From Gemmatimonadales bacterium (GTDB lineage: Bacteria > Gemmatimonadota > Gemmatimonadetes > Gemmatimonadales > GWC2-71-9): 5,533 bases of DNA. Positions 5,250 through 5,533 of the stretch are shown piece after piece. Positions within the stretch are counted from its first letter, which is position 1. Every line of letters begins with the position of its first letter. The stretch lies in contig JACCRH010000130.1 of NCBI GenBank assembly GCA_013813675.1, positions 1-5,533 of the forward strand, read 5' to 3'. The notes beneath the pieces were generated by a model, which worked only from the letters and a program-made list of their open reading frames with translations, ran no database searches and was not told where the DNA came from. Position numbers and translations under genes: made by a program.

Positions 5250-5533
5250 GCGACTACCGTCTGGCCGTGACCCCGCTCGGCGCGGAGCTGCTGGACGATC
5301 CGGCGGCCGACCCCGAGACCGTGATCGAGTCGCTCCGCAACATCGCGCGGTCGAACCGGTGGTTCGGCGGCCAATGGCGTCTTCTTCGGCACCGCGGCTG
5401 TCGCCAAAGTGGTCCGGACCAGTTGAACCAGCGCAGCGGAAAGAAATGGCTTCGCAATGGTCGCGACGACATTGCGGTAACGGGCAGCCGTAGCTGCCAT
5501 CTCCGCCACGTGGCCGGACATCATCACGACCGG
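5219..5533 (-). CDS. Response-regulator receiver domain, C-terminal part (5' end outside window; natural 3' end replaced)
   Basis: Reading down from 5533, the minus frame starts PVVMMSGH (beta-4 with the switch Ser), continues through a helix, and gives VVATIAKPF (about 5470-5444) with the conserved Lys of the KPF motif. It then ends in LSAALVQLVRTTLA (5443-5402), the last helix of a CheY-like receiver. The phospho-accepting Asp would lie outside the window. A tail, TAAVPKKTPL, reaches about 5372; beyond this the frame runs antisense through the methyltransferase and flavin reductase genes to a stop at 5219. That last part (5219-5371) is almost surely not genuine coding sequence. A receiver at the end of a protein suits a stand-alone regulator or a hybrid kinase. 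The domain call is good; gene identity is unknown. Confidence 0.7.
   Translation of the reverse strand, partial: PVVMMSGHVAEMAATAARYRNVVATIAKPFLSAALVQLVRTTLATAAVPKKTPLAAEPPVRPRDVAERLDHGLGVGRRIVQQLRAERGHGQTVVAHSSEPYPPR
5246..5371 (+). pseudogene. Class I methyltransferase, N-terminal 42 codons only (interrupted)
   Basis: The ATG at 5246 overlaps the flavin reductase stop as ATGA. The first 42 residues, including LLDDPAADPETVIESLRNIA (15-34) followed by RSNRWFGG (35-42), resemble to me the N-terminus of SAM-dependent methyltransferases. I associate that family with polyketide or quinone tailoring clusters, from memory. After the second Gly of FGG the frame stays open to the window end (5533) but reads Arg- and His-rich sequence with no methyltransferase character and no SAM-binding glycine motif. 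The stretch from about 5402 onward is instead coding on the opposite strand. The gene is therefore cut by a rearrangement or a false join. The methyltransferase assignment rests on a short stretch and is moderate. Confidence 0.55.
5366..5401. other. Probable junction between two unrelated sequences
   Basis: Plus-strand methyltransferase coding ends at about 5371, and minus-strand receiver coding is clear from about 5402. The join lies in between. GC content right of it is about 63% by my count for 5371-5533, against about 72% for 5281-5340. I saw no insertion-sequence ends or target duplication, although only one side of a putative insertion is visible. A chimeric contig end is as likely as a true rearrangement. 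Confidence 0.55.

Noticed and set aside
5372..5430. Simple frameshift in the methyltransferase, continuing in the next frame as NGVFFGTAAVAKVV
   Set aside because: That frame meets a stop after 17 residues. The opposite strand reads a convincing receiver ending through the same bases.
1..5533. CRISPR array, tRNA, rRNA or transposase
   Set aside because: No regular direct repeats with spacers, no cloverleaf, and no transposase motifs were seen on either strand.

Overview
This 5,533-base window is GC-rich (roughly 70% in the coding parts) and densely coding. It looks like an environmental bacterium, most likely Gemmatimonadota or a nearby phylum. The main evidence is the TonB-dependent receptor with an N-terminal carboxypeptidase-regulatory domain and signal peptide; the GC-rich coding style and the set of gene families fit but are not diagnostic. 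Both ends lie inside genes, so the window may be a whole contig.

Minus strand, left half: positions 1-759 hold the 5' part of an outer-membrane TonB-dependent receptor gene. It has a strong ribosome binding site and a good housekeeping-type promoter about 190 bases upstream of its start. A roughly 400-base intergenic region with several small palindromes and repeats follows. Next comes a 209-aa protein with a C-terminal V4R-like domain (1164-1793, minus).

Plus strand, right half: an 84-base divergent region with an ECF-type promoter leads into a compact run of genes. These are an ECF sigma factor of the SigR type; a small soluble zinc-binding anti-sigma factor whose zinc-ligand spacing equals that of Streptomyces RsrA as I recall it; a DUF92 membrane protein (family of the phytyl-phosphate kinase VTE6); a geranylgeranyl-reductase-like FAD oxidoreductase; a flavin reductase; and the first 42 codons of a methyltransferase. 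Junctions overlap by 4 to 8 bases, except between the DUF92 and FAD genes. There a 66-base palindromic repeat supplies the end of one reading frame and the beginning of the next.

The working reading is a thiol or redox-stress sigma/anti-sigma switch at the head of an operon for isoprenoid, quinone or polyketide modification: lipid-phosphate kinase-like protein, flavoenzyme, reduced-flavin supply and methyl transfer. The shared operon is inferred from spacing; the pathway is a hypothesis.

At the right end the methyltransferase reading frame stops making sense after about position 5371. The remaining sequence codes, on the minus strand, for the C-terminal part of a response-regulator receiver domain. 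Two unrelated genes are joined tail to tail with neither ending naturally, which points to a rearrangement or a chimeric assembly.
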